Shown here piece after piece: positions 1-8,079 of a DNA stretch of 35,744 nt. The DNA comes from Chitinophagaceae bacterium. Its GTDB lineage: Bacteria; Bacteroidota; Bacteroidia; Chitinophagales; Chitinophagaceae. Position 1 is the stretch's first letter; each line of letters begins with the position of its first letter. The position numbers and the translations under genes are program-made. The notes below the pieces were generated by a model. It was not told where the DNA came from. It saw only the letters and a list, made by a program, of their open reading frames with translations, and made no database searches. The DNA is taken from positions 1-35,744 of the forward strand of contig JABFRU010000022.1 of assembly GCA_013140985.1 (NCBI GenBank). Reading direction: 5' to 3'.

Positions 1-248
1 CCTTCCGGTTTCGGACGACTTTCGTTGACAACAATGTTACGGCCATCAACTTCAGAACCATTCAAAGCTGCGATTGCTGCTTGTGCCTGGTCATCGTTTG
101 GCATTTCAACAAATCCGAAGCCTTTGCTGCGGCCAGTGAATTTGTCTGTAACGATTTTAGCTGATCCTACTTCACCATGTGAAGCGAAAAGGTTGGACAG
201 ATCCTGGTCTTTCAGGTTCCAACTAAGGTTTCCTACGTAAATGTTCAT
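1..248 (-). CDS. RRM-type RNA-binding protein (5' part only)
   Basis: The minus-strand reading frame begins at an ATG at 248 and runs off the left edge after 82 codons, so the C-terminus is missing. The product starts MNIYVGNLSW and shows a nearly complete RNA recognition motif: RNP2 is IYVGNL at residues 3-8 and RNP1 is KGFGFVEM at about residues 42-49, each with aromatic residues that stack on RNA bases. Small single-RRM proteins of this kind are common in Bacteroidota and cyanobacteria, where they are thought to act as RNA chaperones, some of them cold-responsive. A Gly- or Arg-rich tail is usual but lies outside the window. The gene stands alone, with 278 bp between its start and the end of rplI. 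Confidence 0.93.
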   Translation of the reverse strand, partial: MNIYVGNLSWNLKDQDLSNLFASHGEVGSAKIVTDKFTGRSKGFGFVEMPNDDQAQAAIAALNGSEVDGRNIVVNESRPKPE

Positions 249-470
249 TTTGAGAGGTTTTAAAAAAAATAAAAAGTGCCAACAGTAAACAGTAACCAAT
301 GAACATTCACAGGATTATATGAGAAACGTTCAGGACTTGTGAAACTGTAAAGAACACCAAAAGCGAAACAAAATAAAGCATTTTTTCCGGAGATATGATA
401 AATAATTCTATTCTGGCTGGTAATAGAGCCCAAATCATTGATTTTTATAGAATAAGGATTAGCTGGGGTA

Positions 471-500
471 TAAAAAAAGTCCCTCTGTGCAGAAGGACTT
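471..500 (-). terminator. Rho-independent terminator of the rpsF-rpsR-rplI operon
   Basis: Read on the minus strand, AAGTCC (500-495) pairs with GGACTT (482-477) around a short loop with a few inner pairs. It is followed by a run of seven T (478-472). It lies about 27 bp beyond the rplI stop codon. The plus strand also has a T-run after the stem, so it may work in both directions. Confidence 0.7.
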
Positions 501-526
501 ATAATTTTTTTGGCTCATGACTTTAT

Positions 527-973
527 TTATTCAGCGGCAACTTCAAACTCTACTTCAGCATTTTGGCCATTACCAAATTCGATATTGGCTTTGTAAGTGC
601 CGAGTTCTTTTACTTCGTCAATGATGTGGATCTTGCGGCGATCAATATCATAACCTTTTTGCTCACGGATGGCACGGCTGATCTGCAGTGATGTAACACT
701 ACCGAAAATTTTTCCGCTGGTACCTGTTTTGGCACCAACTTTTAGCGGGCCTTCTTTTAATTTTTCAATTACACTGTTGATCTCAGCAAGCATTTTATCT
801 TCTTTCTTTTTCACTTGCTTCATTCTTTCTTCGAGCTGCTTCTTATTGCTGGGATTATTTTCAACAGCGAGTTGACGGGGCAATAAGTAATTGCGGGCAT
901 AACCGTTCTTTACTTTCACCACTTCATTTCGGGCGCCGAGAGTATCTACATCTTGTATTAATATGACTTCCAT
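527..973 (-). CDS. rplI: 50S ribosomal protein L9 (bL9)
   Basis: The 148-aa product is the normal length for bL9. It has the signature N-terminal domain MEVILIQDVDTLG followed by VKVKNGYARNYLLPR, the loop that contacts 23S rRNA. A long charged connecting helix lies at about residues 40-75, and the C-terminal domain contains KTGTSGKIFGSVT. L9 binds near the L1 stalk base and limits frameshifting. It is the last gene of the rpsF-rpsR-rplI operon, the usual arrangement in Bacteroidota. It is separated from rpsR by 64 bp that hold a heptad-repeat string. A terminator follows. Confidence 0.97.
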   Translation of the reverse strand: MEVILIQDVDTLGARNEVVKVKNGYARNYLLPRQLAVENNPSNKKQLEERMKQVKKKEDKMLAEINSVIEKLKEGPLKVGAKTGTSGKIFGSVTSLQISRAIREQKGYDIDRRKIHIIDEVKELGTYKANIEFGNGQNAEVEFEVAAE

Positions 974-979
974 TTTTAT

Positions 980-1036
980 AAGCTTTTAGCTTTTAGTTGC
1001 AAGCTATTAGCTAGTGGCTAACAGCTAACAGCTAAA
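980..1036. repeat. AGCT-centred heptanucleotide repeat string
   Basis: The spacer between rpsR and rplI is almost entirely built from seven-base units. On the minus strand it reads TTAGCTG twice, then TTAGCCA, CTAGCTA, ATAGCTT, GCAACTA, AAAGCTA and AAAGCTT. Because each unit is centred on the palindrome AGCT, the string is also partly self-complementary. The low-complexity repeat lies inside the transcribed operon, ending just before the rplI start. Confidence 0.75.
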
Positions 1037-1037
1037 A

Positions 1038-1301
1038 TTATTTCAATAGATCTGTTACGTAAGGCAATAATGCCATTTGACGGGCCTTCTTTACAGCATC
1101 AGAAACTTTACGCTGATACTTCAGGCTGTTACCTGAAAGACGACGGGGTAATAATTTACCCTGCTCGTTCAGGAATTTTTTCAGGAACTCTACATCTTTA
1201 TAATCAATGTAGCGGATCTTATACTTTTTAAAACGGCAAAACTTCTTTACTCTTTTGTCGTTCTTAATGGCCGTCAGGTATTTTATTTCATTTTTTGCCA
1301 T
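1038..1301 (-). CDS. rpsR: 30S ribosomal protein S18 (bS18)
   Basis: The 87-aa product has the bS18 core: [23 protein letters not shown] followed in part by [20 protein letters not shown], the segment that binds helix 22/26 of 16S rRNA together with S6. It is the usual length and ends in hydrophobic and basic residues ([10 protein letters not shown]). It starts three bases after the rpsF stop codon, which fits translational coupling of S6 and S18, partners that assemble as a heterodimer on the 30S platform. Confidence 0.97.
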   Translation of the reverse strand: MAKNEIKYLTAIKNDKRVKKFCRFKKYKIRYIDYKDVEFLKKFLNEQGKLLPRRLSGNSLKYQRKVSDAVKKARQMALLPYVTDLLK

Positions 1302-1304
1302 GGC

Positions 1305-1661
1305 TTATACCTCCGCTAATTTTTCGGTTCCTGTTTTAACACCACTTCTTTTTCTTGCATTATACTCGACGGCGTATTTATCGAGTTTGGTCAGCAAATG
1401 ACGAAGTATTGATTCGTCACGCAGGATCTGTACCTGTAGTTTCTCATTGAAATCAGCAGTTGCTGTAAATTCAAGCACCCAGTACAATCCCGTTGTTTTT
1501 TTCTGGATCGGGTAAGCCATTGATTTCAATCCCCAGGCATTTTCAGCAACTACAGAGCCACCGGCATCGGTAACAAGCTTCGCATATTTTTTTTGCTCGG
1601 CTTTGAACTCATCATCGCTGAGAACCGGAGTGAAGATCACCATCAGTTCGTAATTGTTCAT
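1305..1661 (-). CDS. rpsF: 30S ribosomal protein S6 (bS6)
   Basis: The 118-aa product starts MNNYELMVIFTPVLSDDE and contains WGLKSMAYPIQKKTTGLYWV and LRDESILRHLLTK, all typical of the bS6 ferredoxin-like fold that pairs with S18. It is the first gene of the rpsF-rpsR-rplI operon. About 110 bp of apparent leader separates its ATG from a good -7 promoter element (1772-1779), and that leader can form a hairpin at 1675-1694. Confidence 0.96.
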   Translation of the reverse strand: MNNYELMVIFTPVLSDDEFKAEQKKYAKLVTDAGGSVVAENAWGLKSMAYPIQKKTTGLYWVLEFTATADFNEKLQVQILRDESILRHLLTKLDKYAVEYNARKRSGVKTGTEKLAEV

Positions 1662-1674
1662 TTTGTTTTTTTTA

Positions 1675-1694
1675 TCCCGACAATATGATCGGGA
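1675..1694 (-). promoter_or_regulatory. Leader hairpin upstream of rpsF
   Basis: TCCCGA and TCGGGA form a perfect 6-bp stem around an 8-nt loop, 14 bp before the rpsF start codon. Many bacteria carry an S6:S18-binding leader in front of rpsF that represses the operon. Position and size fit such an element, but I could not confirm the conserved CCG-containing bulge, so the regulatory role is inference. Confidence 0.4.
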
Positions 1695-1771
1695 AGGTTT
1701 TCGATTTTCCCACTGGACATCAGCCGGTCTAACCCGTTACTGAAGAATCTGCGAATACAGATTTGGGGCGG

Positions 1772-1779
1772 CAAAGATA
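1772..1779 (-). promoter_or_regulatory. Probable -7 element (TATCTTTG) for the rpsF operon
   Basis: On the minus strand the octamer TATCTTTG fits the Bacteroidota primary sigma consensus TAnnTTTG. No good TTTG partner was seen 19 bases upstream, so the call rests on the -7 box and its location in an otherwise empty 247-bp gap. Confidence 0.45.
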
Positions 1780-1908
1780 GGCGTTCAGGGGCAGAAATGA
1801 GGGTCGTTTTTGAAGAAATTTTGGAAGCAATCTTCTTAGAAGCAATCTAATTCAGACTCGCTATTAATCAAGCTTTTGTGATCAAAACCTAAACCAGAAA
1901 CCCGTAAC

Positions 1909-2967
1909 TCAAAATGACTTCTTCTCCGGCTTTACTTCTTTGAGCATAACCAAATAAGTAGGAAAGTGATCGCTATAGCCGCCGCGGTAAGTGTTGCCAT
2001 CCCAGGTGCGCATTGGATAGCCTTTATATCTTCCATTATTTTCTACCAGGTATTCTTTATTGAATATATGCTGGCGCTGAAAAAACAATCCATCTTGCCC
2101 TTTGCTCAACCAGGGATAAGAAATAATGATCTGGTCAAATAATCCCCACGCATCCTGGTAGGCAAGCGTACCATACCCCTTTTTGTATAACTCTGTCCAG
2201 GGATTGTATAACCCGCCTTTTATCACATCTTCTGCATTAGGTTTTGCTCCTAATATTTTTGCTACGCTTTCATTTATAGGATCATCGTTCAGGTCGCCCA
2301 TGATGACGATCTTAGCATTCGGTTCTATTTTGGCAATGGAATCAATATGGTTCTTACAAACCTGTGCAGCAGCATTTCTTCCCGGCGCACTTCTTTTTTC
2401 ACCACCGCTGCGGCTGGGCCAGTGATTGACGTAGATGTGAATGGTTTCTCCATCCAGCTTTCCTTTTACCCATAAAACATCACGGGTATAATAAGCATCT
2501 TTTGAGCCTCCGGGTAATTGTACATATAACTTATCGCTGGCTTCTACCGTAAAATATTTTGGATTATATAAAAGGCCCACATCAATACCTCTTGCATCTT
2601 TGGAATCGTAGTGAACTATTTTATATCCTCTGTCTTTGATCAGTTTGTGTTTTACAAGGTCATTCAGCACTGTATCGTTCTCCACTTCAGCCACACCTAA
2701 TATAGCAGGACCATCTGCATTCATTTCTGTACCTATTTCTGAAATTACAGTGGCCAGCTTTGTCAGTTTGTCAAAATAAATGGAACCGTTGTAATTGCGG
2801 GGGCCGCTTGGTAAGAATTCCTCATCATTGATCATCGTATTATCTAATGTGTCAAACAGGTTCTCCAGGTTGTAAAAGGCGACAATTACCGGTTTGTAAT
2901 CTTTTTTCTGGCCTATCGCAGAAAAACAAAACAACACTAACAGGTTAAGGATGAAAGCTTTTTTCAT
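1909..2967 (-). CDS. Secreted endonuclease/exonuclease/phosphatase (EEP) family protein
   Basis: I choose the ATG at 2967 because it gives a proper signal peptide (MKKAFILNLLVLFCFSAIGQ); the longer frame adds 13 residues ahead of it. The 352-aa product has the complete EEP (DNase I-like) catalytic set: FYNLENLFD near the N-terminus, GVAEVEND (metal-binding Glu), NHWPSR (catalytic His), GDLNDD (Asp/Asn pair) and SDHFP near the C-terminus. The family hydrolyses phosphodiesters in nucleic acids or other phosphoesters. The signal peptide predicts a periplasmic or surface location, and there is no T9SS tail. It is divergent from the TonB receptor gene that begins 178 bp away. A second EEP enzyme closes the same locus, which suggests that both feed one uptake system. 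Substrate is unproven. Confidence 0.88.
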   Translation of the reverse strand: MKKAFILNLLVLFCFSAIGQKKDYKPVIVAFYNLENLFDTLDNTMINDEEFLPSGPRNYNGSIYFDKLTKLATVISEIGTEMNADGPAILGVAEVENDTVLNDLVKHKLIKDRGYKIVHYDSKDARGIDVGLLYNPKYFTVEASDKLYVQLPGGSKDAYYTRDVLWVKGKLDGETIHIYVNHWPSRSGGEKRSAPGRNAAAQVCKNHIDSIAKIEPNAKIVIMGDLNDDPINESVAKILGAKPNAEDVIKGGLYNPWTELYKKGYGTLAYQDAWGLFDQIIISYPWLSKGQDGLFFQRQHIFNKEYLVENNGRYKGYPMRTWDGNTYRGGYSDHFPTYLVMLKEVKPEKKSF

Positions 2968-3144
2968 ATTGCGATAAATAATATGGGGACAAACATACAG
3001 AAACAAAGGACGCAGGCAACCTTTAAAAAGTTGAGCAGCGTTATTTAATTATTACCCCGCTTGATGCGGGACAAGTTGTGCCTATTTTTATTAGCACATT
3101 CACTGTAACAGTCTTAGTTTTGCCCCTTTGCCAAAAAAATTAAT

Positions 3145-5736
3145 ATGCTTAAAATGAGATTGCTGCTCCTGCTGTTTTTGTGCACCGGAACTGCAGCCCT
3201 TTCGCAGGTGGATACTACCGCCAGAAGAGACACCCTTATTGAAGATGTAAAGCAAGGCGTACTGGATAATATTCCTGTCGTTTCGCTGGATGAGAATGAC
3301 CTCGGGGATGGAGGAGCACAGAACACTTCGTCTTTGCTAACCGCCGGCCGGGATCCATTTTATTCTGCTGCTTCATTCAACTTCAGTGCTGTTCGTTTCA
3401 AGATCAGGGGTTATGACAATGACCTGTTCAGTACTTATATGAACGGGATACCGATGGATAACCTTGACAACGGATTTACTCCTTATGGTCTATGGGGCGG
3501 ATTGAATGATGTGATGCGGAACAGGGATGTATCATGGGGTTTGCGTTATAACACATTTGCCTTCGGCGATATTGGAAGCAATACCAATATTGATTCCCGT
3601 GCCAGCAGGCAACGTACACAAACAAGTATTGGCTATGCATCATCCAACCGTAATTATAATAACAGGTTGATGATAACGCATTCTACCGGTTTAAGTAAAA
3701 AAGGCTGGGCATTCACTATCAGTGGCAGCCGCCGTTGGGCCGGTGAAGGATATGTGCCCGGTACTTATTATGATGGCTGGGGATATTTTGCTGCGGTTGA
3801 TAAACGCATTGGTCAAAATCATTTGCTCTCGCTGACAGCTTTTGGTGCGCCAACTGAGAATGGAAGACAGGGAACTTCTGTAAGCGAAATGGTAGAGTTG
3901 GCCAATGATCATTATTATAATCCTAACTGGGGCTATCAGAATGGTGTAAAAAGAAATGCAAGTGTTGCCCGTAGTCACCAGCCGGTGTTCATTCTTACTC
4001 ATGATTATCGTATCAATAATAGTACAACGATCACTACAGCTGCCGGCTTTTCTTTTGGCGACAGAAGCATCACTGCATTTGACTGGTACAATGCTGCTGA
4101 CCCAAGGCCGGATTATTATCGCTATTTACCGAGCTATACAGCTGTATGGGCCAGTGCACCCGATCCTGTGCAGGGACAGATGTTATATGATCTGATGAAG
4201 AGTGATATCAACTTGCGCCAGGTAAACTGGCAACGGTTGTATGATGTGAACCGTGCCAGCAATGCTACAATCAATAACGCAAATGGTGTTGCCGGTAATA
4301 ATGTTACAGGCCGCCTTTCCCGTTATATCATTGAAGAAAGGGTGATCAATACACAGCGCTTCAATGCAAACTCTGTTATCAATACCAAGTTTGGAGATAA
4401 AATTGATTTTACGGCGGGAGCGTCTTACCAGTTCCAGAAGAATCATTATTTCAAAAGAGTGGATGACCTGCTCGGTGGAGAATTCTATGTAAATCTTAAC
4501 CAGTTTGCAGAAAGAGATTTCCCGGCTGACAATATAGCCAACCAGCATGATCTTGACCGTCCCAACAGAATTCTTCATGAAGGAGACCAGTTCGGTTATG
4601 ATTATAATATTAATATCAGCAAAGCCGCTGCATGGGCACAGGGAGTTTTTAAGTTCGAAAAAATTGATTTCTTCTTAGCAGGAACAATTTCGCAAACTAA
4701 ATTCTATAGACAAGGGAATGTAAGGAACGGTCTTTTCCCCAATAACTCAAAAGGAAAGGGAACGATGAATGAATTTACTAACTATGGTGGTAAAGGCGGA
4801 GTTACGTATAAAATAGACGGACGTAATTATATTTTTGCAAATGCATCTTATCAAACAAGGGCGCCATATTTTGAGAACATATTCATTTCTCCCCGCACAA
4901 GAAACGATCAGCAGAATGATGTAAAGAGTGAAACGATACAAACGGCGGAAGCGGGTTATATTATGAATGCGCCGAAATTCAAGATCAGGTTAAATGGATA
5001 TTATACCCGTTTCCAGGATGGAATGGATGTAATGTCATTCTATCATGATTCGTATCAGAATTTTGTGAACTATGCGATCAGCGGTATCGATAAATTACAT
5101 TTTGGCGGTGAGTTTGGTATTGAAGCCAAAGTAACATCTACAATAACTGTAAATGCTGCTGCTGCTGTTGGCCGTTATTATTATAACAGCAAACAGAATG
5201 CGATCATCACCGTTGACAACAGCGCATCTGTTATTGGTCAGCAATTGATTTATGCCGAGAATTTCAGGATACCATCTACACCGATGGAAGCATACAGTTT
5301 TGGCGCTTCCTATCGGTCGCCTAAATTCTGGTTCATCAGTTTGACAGGCAATTATTTTGATCAGTCTTATTTAAGTTTTAATCCTCTTCGTCGTACATGG
5401 GATGCATTGAAGTTCGTTGCGCCGGGTTCAGCTGGATATAATGAGATATTCAACCAGACAAAATTTGATGCGCAATTCACATTGGATTTCTTTGGCGGAT
5501 GGTCATGGAAATTGCCAAAAGCTTACGAGGTCAACAAGAAGCCAACCTTCCTTGTATTCAACGTGGGTGTAAATAATATTTTAAACAACCAGGATATTGT
5601 AACCGGCGGTTATGAGCAATTGAGATATGATGCACAAACAACAACAACCGACCCGATATCGACAGGCAAATTCCCTGCGAAACTGTACTATGCTTATGGC
5701 ATCAACTTTTTCAGCAGTGTAACATTGCGGTTCTAA
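3145..5736 (+). CDS. TonB-dependent outer-membrane receptor
   Basis: The 863-aa product has a signal peptide (about residues 1-21), a plug domain (about 50-150; RFKIRGYDNDLFSTYMNGIPM is typical, in part) and a long beta-barrel ending in the aromatic SSVTLRF. No carboxypeptidase-like N-terminal extension of the SusC type is evident, and no SusD gene follows. DTLIEDV just after the signal peptide could be the TonB box. Two DUF5689 lipoproteins, a T9SS repeat protein and EEP nucleases surround it, so the cargo may be nucleic-acid fragments or phosphoester products; this is inference. A possible -7 box (TAGTTTTG) lies at 3115-3122. An alternative start is the in-frame ATG at 3154. Confidence 0.9.
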   Translation: MLKMRLLLLLFLCTGTAALSQVDTTARRDTLIEDVKQGVLDNIPVVSLDENDLGDGGAQNTSSLLTAGRDPFYSAASFNFSAVRFKIRGYDNDLFSTYMNGIPMDNLDNGFTPYGLWGGLNDVMRNRDVSWGLRYNTFAFGDIGSNTNIDSRASRQRTQTSIGYASSNRNYNNRLMITHSTGLSKKGWAFTISGSRRWAGEGYVPGTYYDGWGYFAAVDKRIGQNHLLSLTAFGAPTENGRQGTSVSEMVELANDHYYNPNWGYQNGVKRNASVARSHQPVFILTHDYRINNSTTITTAAGFSFGDRSITAFDWYNAADPRPDYYRYLPSYTAVWASAPDPVQGQMLYDLMKSDINLRQVNWQRLYDVNRASNATINNANGVAGNNVTGRLSRYIIEERVINTQRFNANSVINTKFGDKIDFTAGASYQFQKNHYFKRVDDLLGGEFYVNLNQFAERDFPADNIANQHDLDRPNRILHEGDQFGYDYNINISKAAAWAQGVFKFEKIDFFLAGTISQTKFYRQGNVRNGLFPNNSKGKGTMNEFTNYGGKGGVTYKIDGRNYIFANASYQTRAPYFENIFISPRTRNDQQNDVKSETIQTAEAGYIMNAPKFKIRLNGYYTRFQDGMDVMSFYHDSYQNFVNYAISGIDKLHFGGEFGIEAKVTSTITVNAAAAVGRYYYNSKQNAIITVDNSASVIGQQLIYAENFRIPSTPMEAYSFGASYRSPKFWFISLTGNYFDQSYLSFNPLRRTWDALKFVAPGSAGYNEIFNQTKFDAQFTLDFFGGWSWKLPKAYEVNKKPTFLVFNVGVNNILNNQDIVTGGYEQLRYDAQTTTTDPISTGKFPAKLYYAYGINFFSSVTLRF

Positions 5737-5763
5737 AATGATTCAACAGGTATAAAAAAAATT

Positions 5764-6495
5764 ATGCGTATGGAATTTATTAAACAAAAGTGGAGTGCAG
5801 CAATGATCGTTACATTGCTGAGTGTATTATGGTCTTCGTGTGATAAGCAACCCATCGGGCCTACAGGTCCTGACCCGGTTGGCCCTGCAGCTCCGGGGCA
5901 ATATATAAGCCTGAAAGATTTCAGGGCATTATATCCGGGTTCCGGAAATTTTACCATTCCTGCCGGAACAAAAAAATTCCGGGCAGTAGTTATTTCAAAT
6001 TCTGCCAATGAAGCAGCAGGAAATTTCCGCCTGCAGGATGAAAGCGGCTCAGGTATTCGTTTATATGCTGCAATAGGCTCACCTGTTTATTCACTGGGAA
6101 GTGTATTGGAGGTTGATCCAACCGGTGGTGGCATTTTGGAATTATACAATGGAGACCTTGAATTGAAAAGTGTACCGCAGGCAAAGGTGGTTCCATTGAG
6201 CGGCACGATCACTGTAACAACCCGCAATGCAACGATCGCTGATATCATTACAAATAAAGACCTGTGGGCTTCTTCACTGGTAAAAGTTACCGGGGTAACG
6301 ATCACACAAGGTTCAACAAATGGTACTGGCACCAACTATACATTAACAGATGCAAGTGGTACGATAACGATGTTTGTCCGCACTGCATCTGGTATAACTG
6401 TTACAACGGGTAGCAATAAAACCGTTACAGGTTACATCACTATTTATCAATCGGCTGCTGAACTGGTGATCAGATCTGCTGCTGATATTCAATAA
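5764..6495 (+). CDS. DUF5689-domain lipoprotein
   Basis: The 243-aa product begins with a lipoprotein signal ending in the lipobox-like LWSSC (Cys at about residue 27), then a short Gly/Pro-rich linker (PIGPTGPDPVGPAAPG). The DUF5689 region (about 47-125) includes YISLKDFRALYPG and NFRLQDESGSGIRLY. A second beta-rich part contains VTGVTITQGSTNGTGTNYTL and ends in VIRSAADIQ, resembling OB-fold-like strands seen in extracellular nuclease accessory proteins. It starts 27 bp after the receptor stop and is probably co-transcribed with it. A role as a surface ligand-binding partner of the receptor, in place of SusD, is plausible but inferred. ATG at 5770 is an alternative start. Confidence 0.82.
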   Translation: MRMEFIKQKWSAAMIVTLLSVLWSSCDKQPIGPTGPDPVGPAAPGQYISLKDFRALYPGSGNFTIPAGTKKFRAVVISNSANEAAGNFRLQDESGSGIRLYAAIGSPVYSLGSVLEVDPTGGGILELYNGDLELKSVPQAKVVPLSGTITVTTRNATIADIITNKDLWASSLVKVTGVTITQGSTNGTGTNYTLTDASGTITMFVRTASGITVTTGSNKTVTGYITIYQSAAELVIRSAADIQ

Positions 6496-6518
6496 TTAAT
6501 TGAGTGAAAAATAATTTT

Positions 6519-8009
6519 ATGAAAATGAATTTCAGAAATAATTGGTTCAACGCAGCGGTGCTGGTGGTTACAGTAAGCGTAGCAATGACCGCATGTCAAA
6601 AGAAATATACCGATCCGCCAATATTGGGCAATCCTGATATTGTTGCCAACATTACTATTAAAGATGTAAAGGCAAGATATACTTCAGGCGCTCCTGTCAA
6701 GATCAATGATGATGTTGTAATTGAAGGTATCGTAGGCGCCGACGACAGAAGCGGTAACTATTACCAGCAAATTGCGATACAGGATGCGACCGGTGGTGTA
6801 TTGCTTCGCCTGGCCGGAAATAATTTGTACAACAATTACCCGGTAGGCCGTAAACTGTTTGTGAAATTAAAAGGTCTTTATCTCGGCCAGTATAATGGTA
6901 CATTACAATTTGGAGGTGGTATAGATTCACCGTATATCAACCAGGGTGGCGTTACCTTACTTGCTTATAACTTAATTGACCAGCATATAATAAAAGGTGC
7001 ATTGAACCAGCCGTTGGTTCCAAAAGTGGTAACGGTAGCAGATCTGACCACCAGTCTTCAGAATCCTTATATCAGTACATTAGTAAAATTGCAGGGGTTT
7101 CAGTTTAAGTCTAATGAATTAGGTAAGAACTATGCAGATGATGGTCAATCCGGCAACAGAATCATAGAGAATTGTGCGACACCTGCGGCTACGATCACTG
7201 TACGCACCAGCAACTATTCTAATTTTGCCAGGTTACCGGTGGCCCAGGGCAATGGTGATATCATCGGTATTTATTCTTATTTCAGCTCAACAAAACAATG
7301 GACCATCCGTGATACAACTGATGTACAGTTTTACGGCAGCCGTTGTCCAACCGGAGCAGGAAATGGCAGTATCAGTTTAACGGCTTCACCACAAACCATC
7401 AATTTTGATAATATTGGAACAAGCGGCCTTCCACAAGGAGTATATGTAAAGGAAAATGCGACCAGTCTTGACCTCGGTGTCGAAGCTTCCGTACCCGTTA
7501 ATCATTTCAACACGCAAACTCAATGGAGCTCGACTACAGGTGCATTCAAGAATTTTGCTTCTGCAACTGGGCTTGCTTCCAATGCATCGACTGCAACACA
7601 AAATGCTTCTACCAACAGGGCATTGGGAATAAGGCAAACCGGCAGCTATGGTGATCCCGGCGCTGCGTTTGCATTTCAACTGGCCAATACAACCGGTAAA
7701 TCCAATCTTGCATTGGAGTTCAAATTACAATCACTGGATATTACAGCCGCAGGAAGAACGACGACCTGGAGAGTGGATTATGGTACAGGATTAAGTCCAT
7801 CCTCATTTACAACGATCGCTACAGCTCCGGTTACACTGACAACTGCATACGGAACATTTGCGAATACAACGGTAACTGTAAATTTTGGCGCTGCGTTGAA
7901 TAATATCTCTGGACCGATCTGGATTCGCATAGTAACGCTAAGTGCTGCGACAGGTAGCAGCAACAGGGCTTCAACAGGTATTGATGATGTGAAGTTCACC
8001 TGGAATTAA
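6519..8009 (+). CDS. DUF5689-domain lipoprotein with C-terminal beta-sandwich region
   Basis: I use the ATG at 6519; an in-frame GTG at 6504 would add five residues. The signal ends in a lipobox-like AMTAC. The DUF5689 domain (about residues 35-260) is a strong match: IKDVKARY, VIEGIVGADD, NYYQQIAIQDATGGVLLRL, NYPVGRKLFVKLKGLYLGQY. The C-terminal half (from about 290: TINFDNIGTSGLPQGVY onward, ending RASTGIDDVKF) looks like the beta-sandwich module common in Bacteroidota exported proteins. It lies 23 bp downstream of the first DUF5689 gene and so is likely in the same operon as the TonB receptor. Surface exposure and ligand binding are inferred. Confidence 0.84.
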   Translation: MKMNFRNNWFNAAVLVVTVSVAMTACQKKYTDPPILGNPDIVANITIKDVKARYTSGAPVKINDDVVIEGIVGADDRSGNYYQQIAIQDATGGVLLRLAGNNLYNNYPVGRKLFVKLKGLYLGQYNGTLQFGGGIDSPYINQGGVTLLAYNLIDQHIIKGALNQPLVPKVVTVADLTTSLQNPYISTLVKLQGFQFKSNELGKNYADDGQSGNRIIENCATPAATITVRTSNYSNFARLPVAQGNGDIIGIYSYFSSTKQWTIRDTTDVQFYGSRCPTGAGNGSISLTASPQTINFDNIGTSGLPQGVYVKENATSLDLGVEASVPVNHFNTQTQWSSTTGAFKNFASATGLASNASTATQNASTNRALGIRQTGSYGDPGAAFAFQLANTTGKSNLALEFKLQSLDITAAGRTTTWRVDYGTGLSPSSFTTIATAPVTLTTAYGTFANTTVTVNFGAALNNISGPIWIRIVTLSAATGSSNRASTGIDDVKFTWN

Positions 8010-8079
8010 AAATATTGATCAGCAGTCCTGCAGTTACGGACTGCTGATATTTTAAATGATCACAAAGAATAGAATAGTT

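Noticed and set aside
3691-4578. Antisense ORFs of 103 and 131 codons within the TonB receptor gene
   Set aside because: They are frames opposite a clear coding sequence, without signal peptide, promoter or recognisable motifs.
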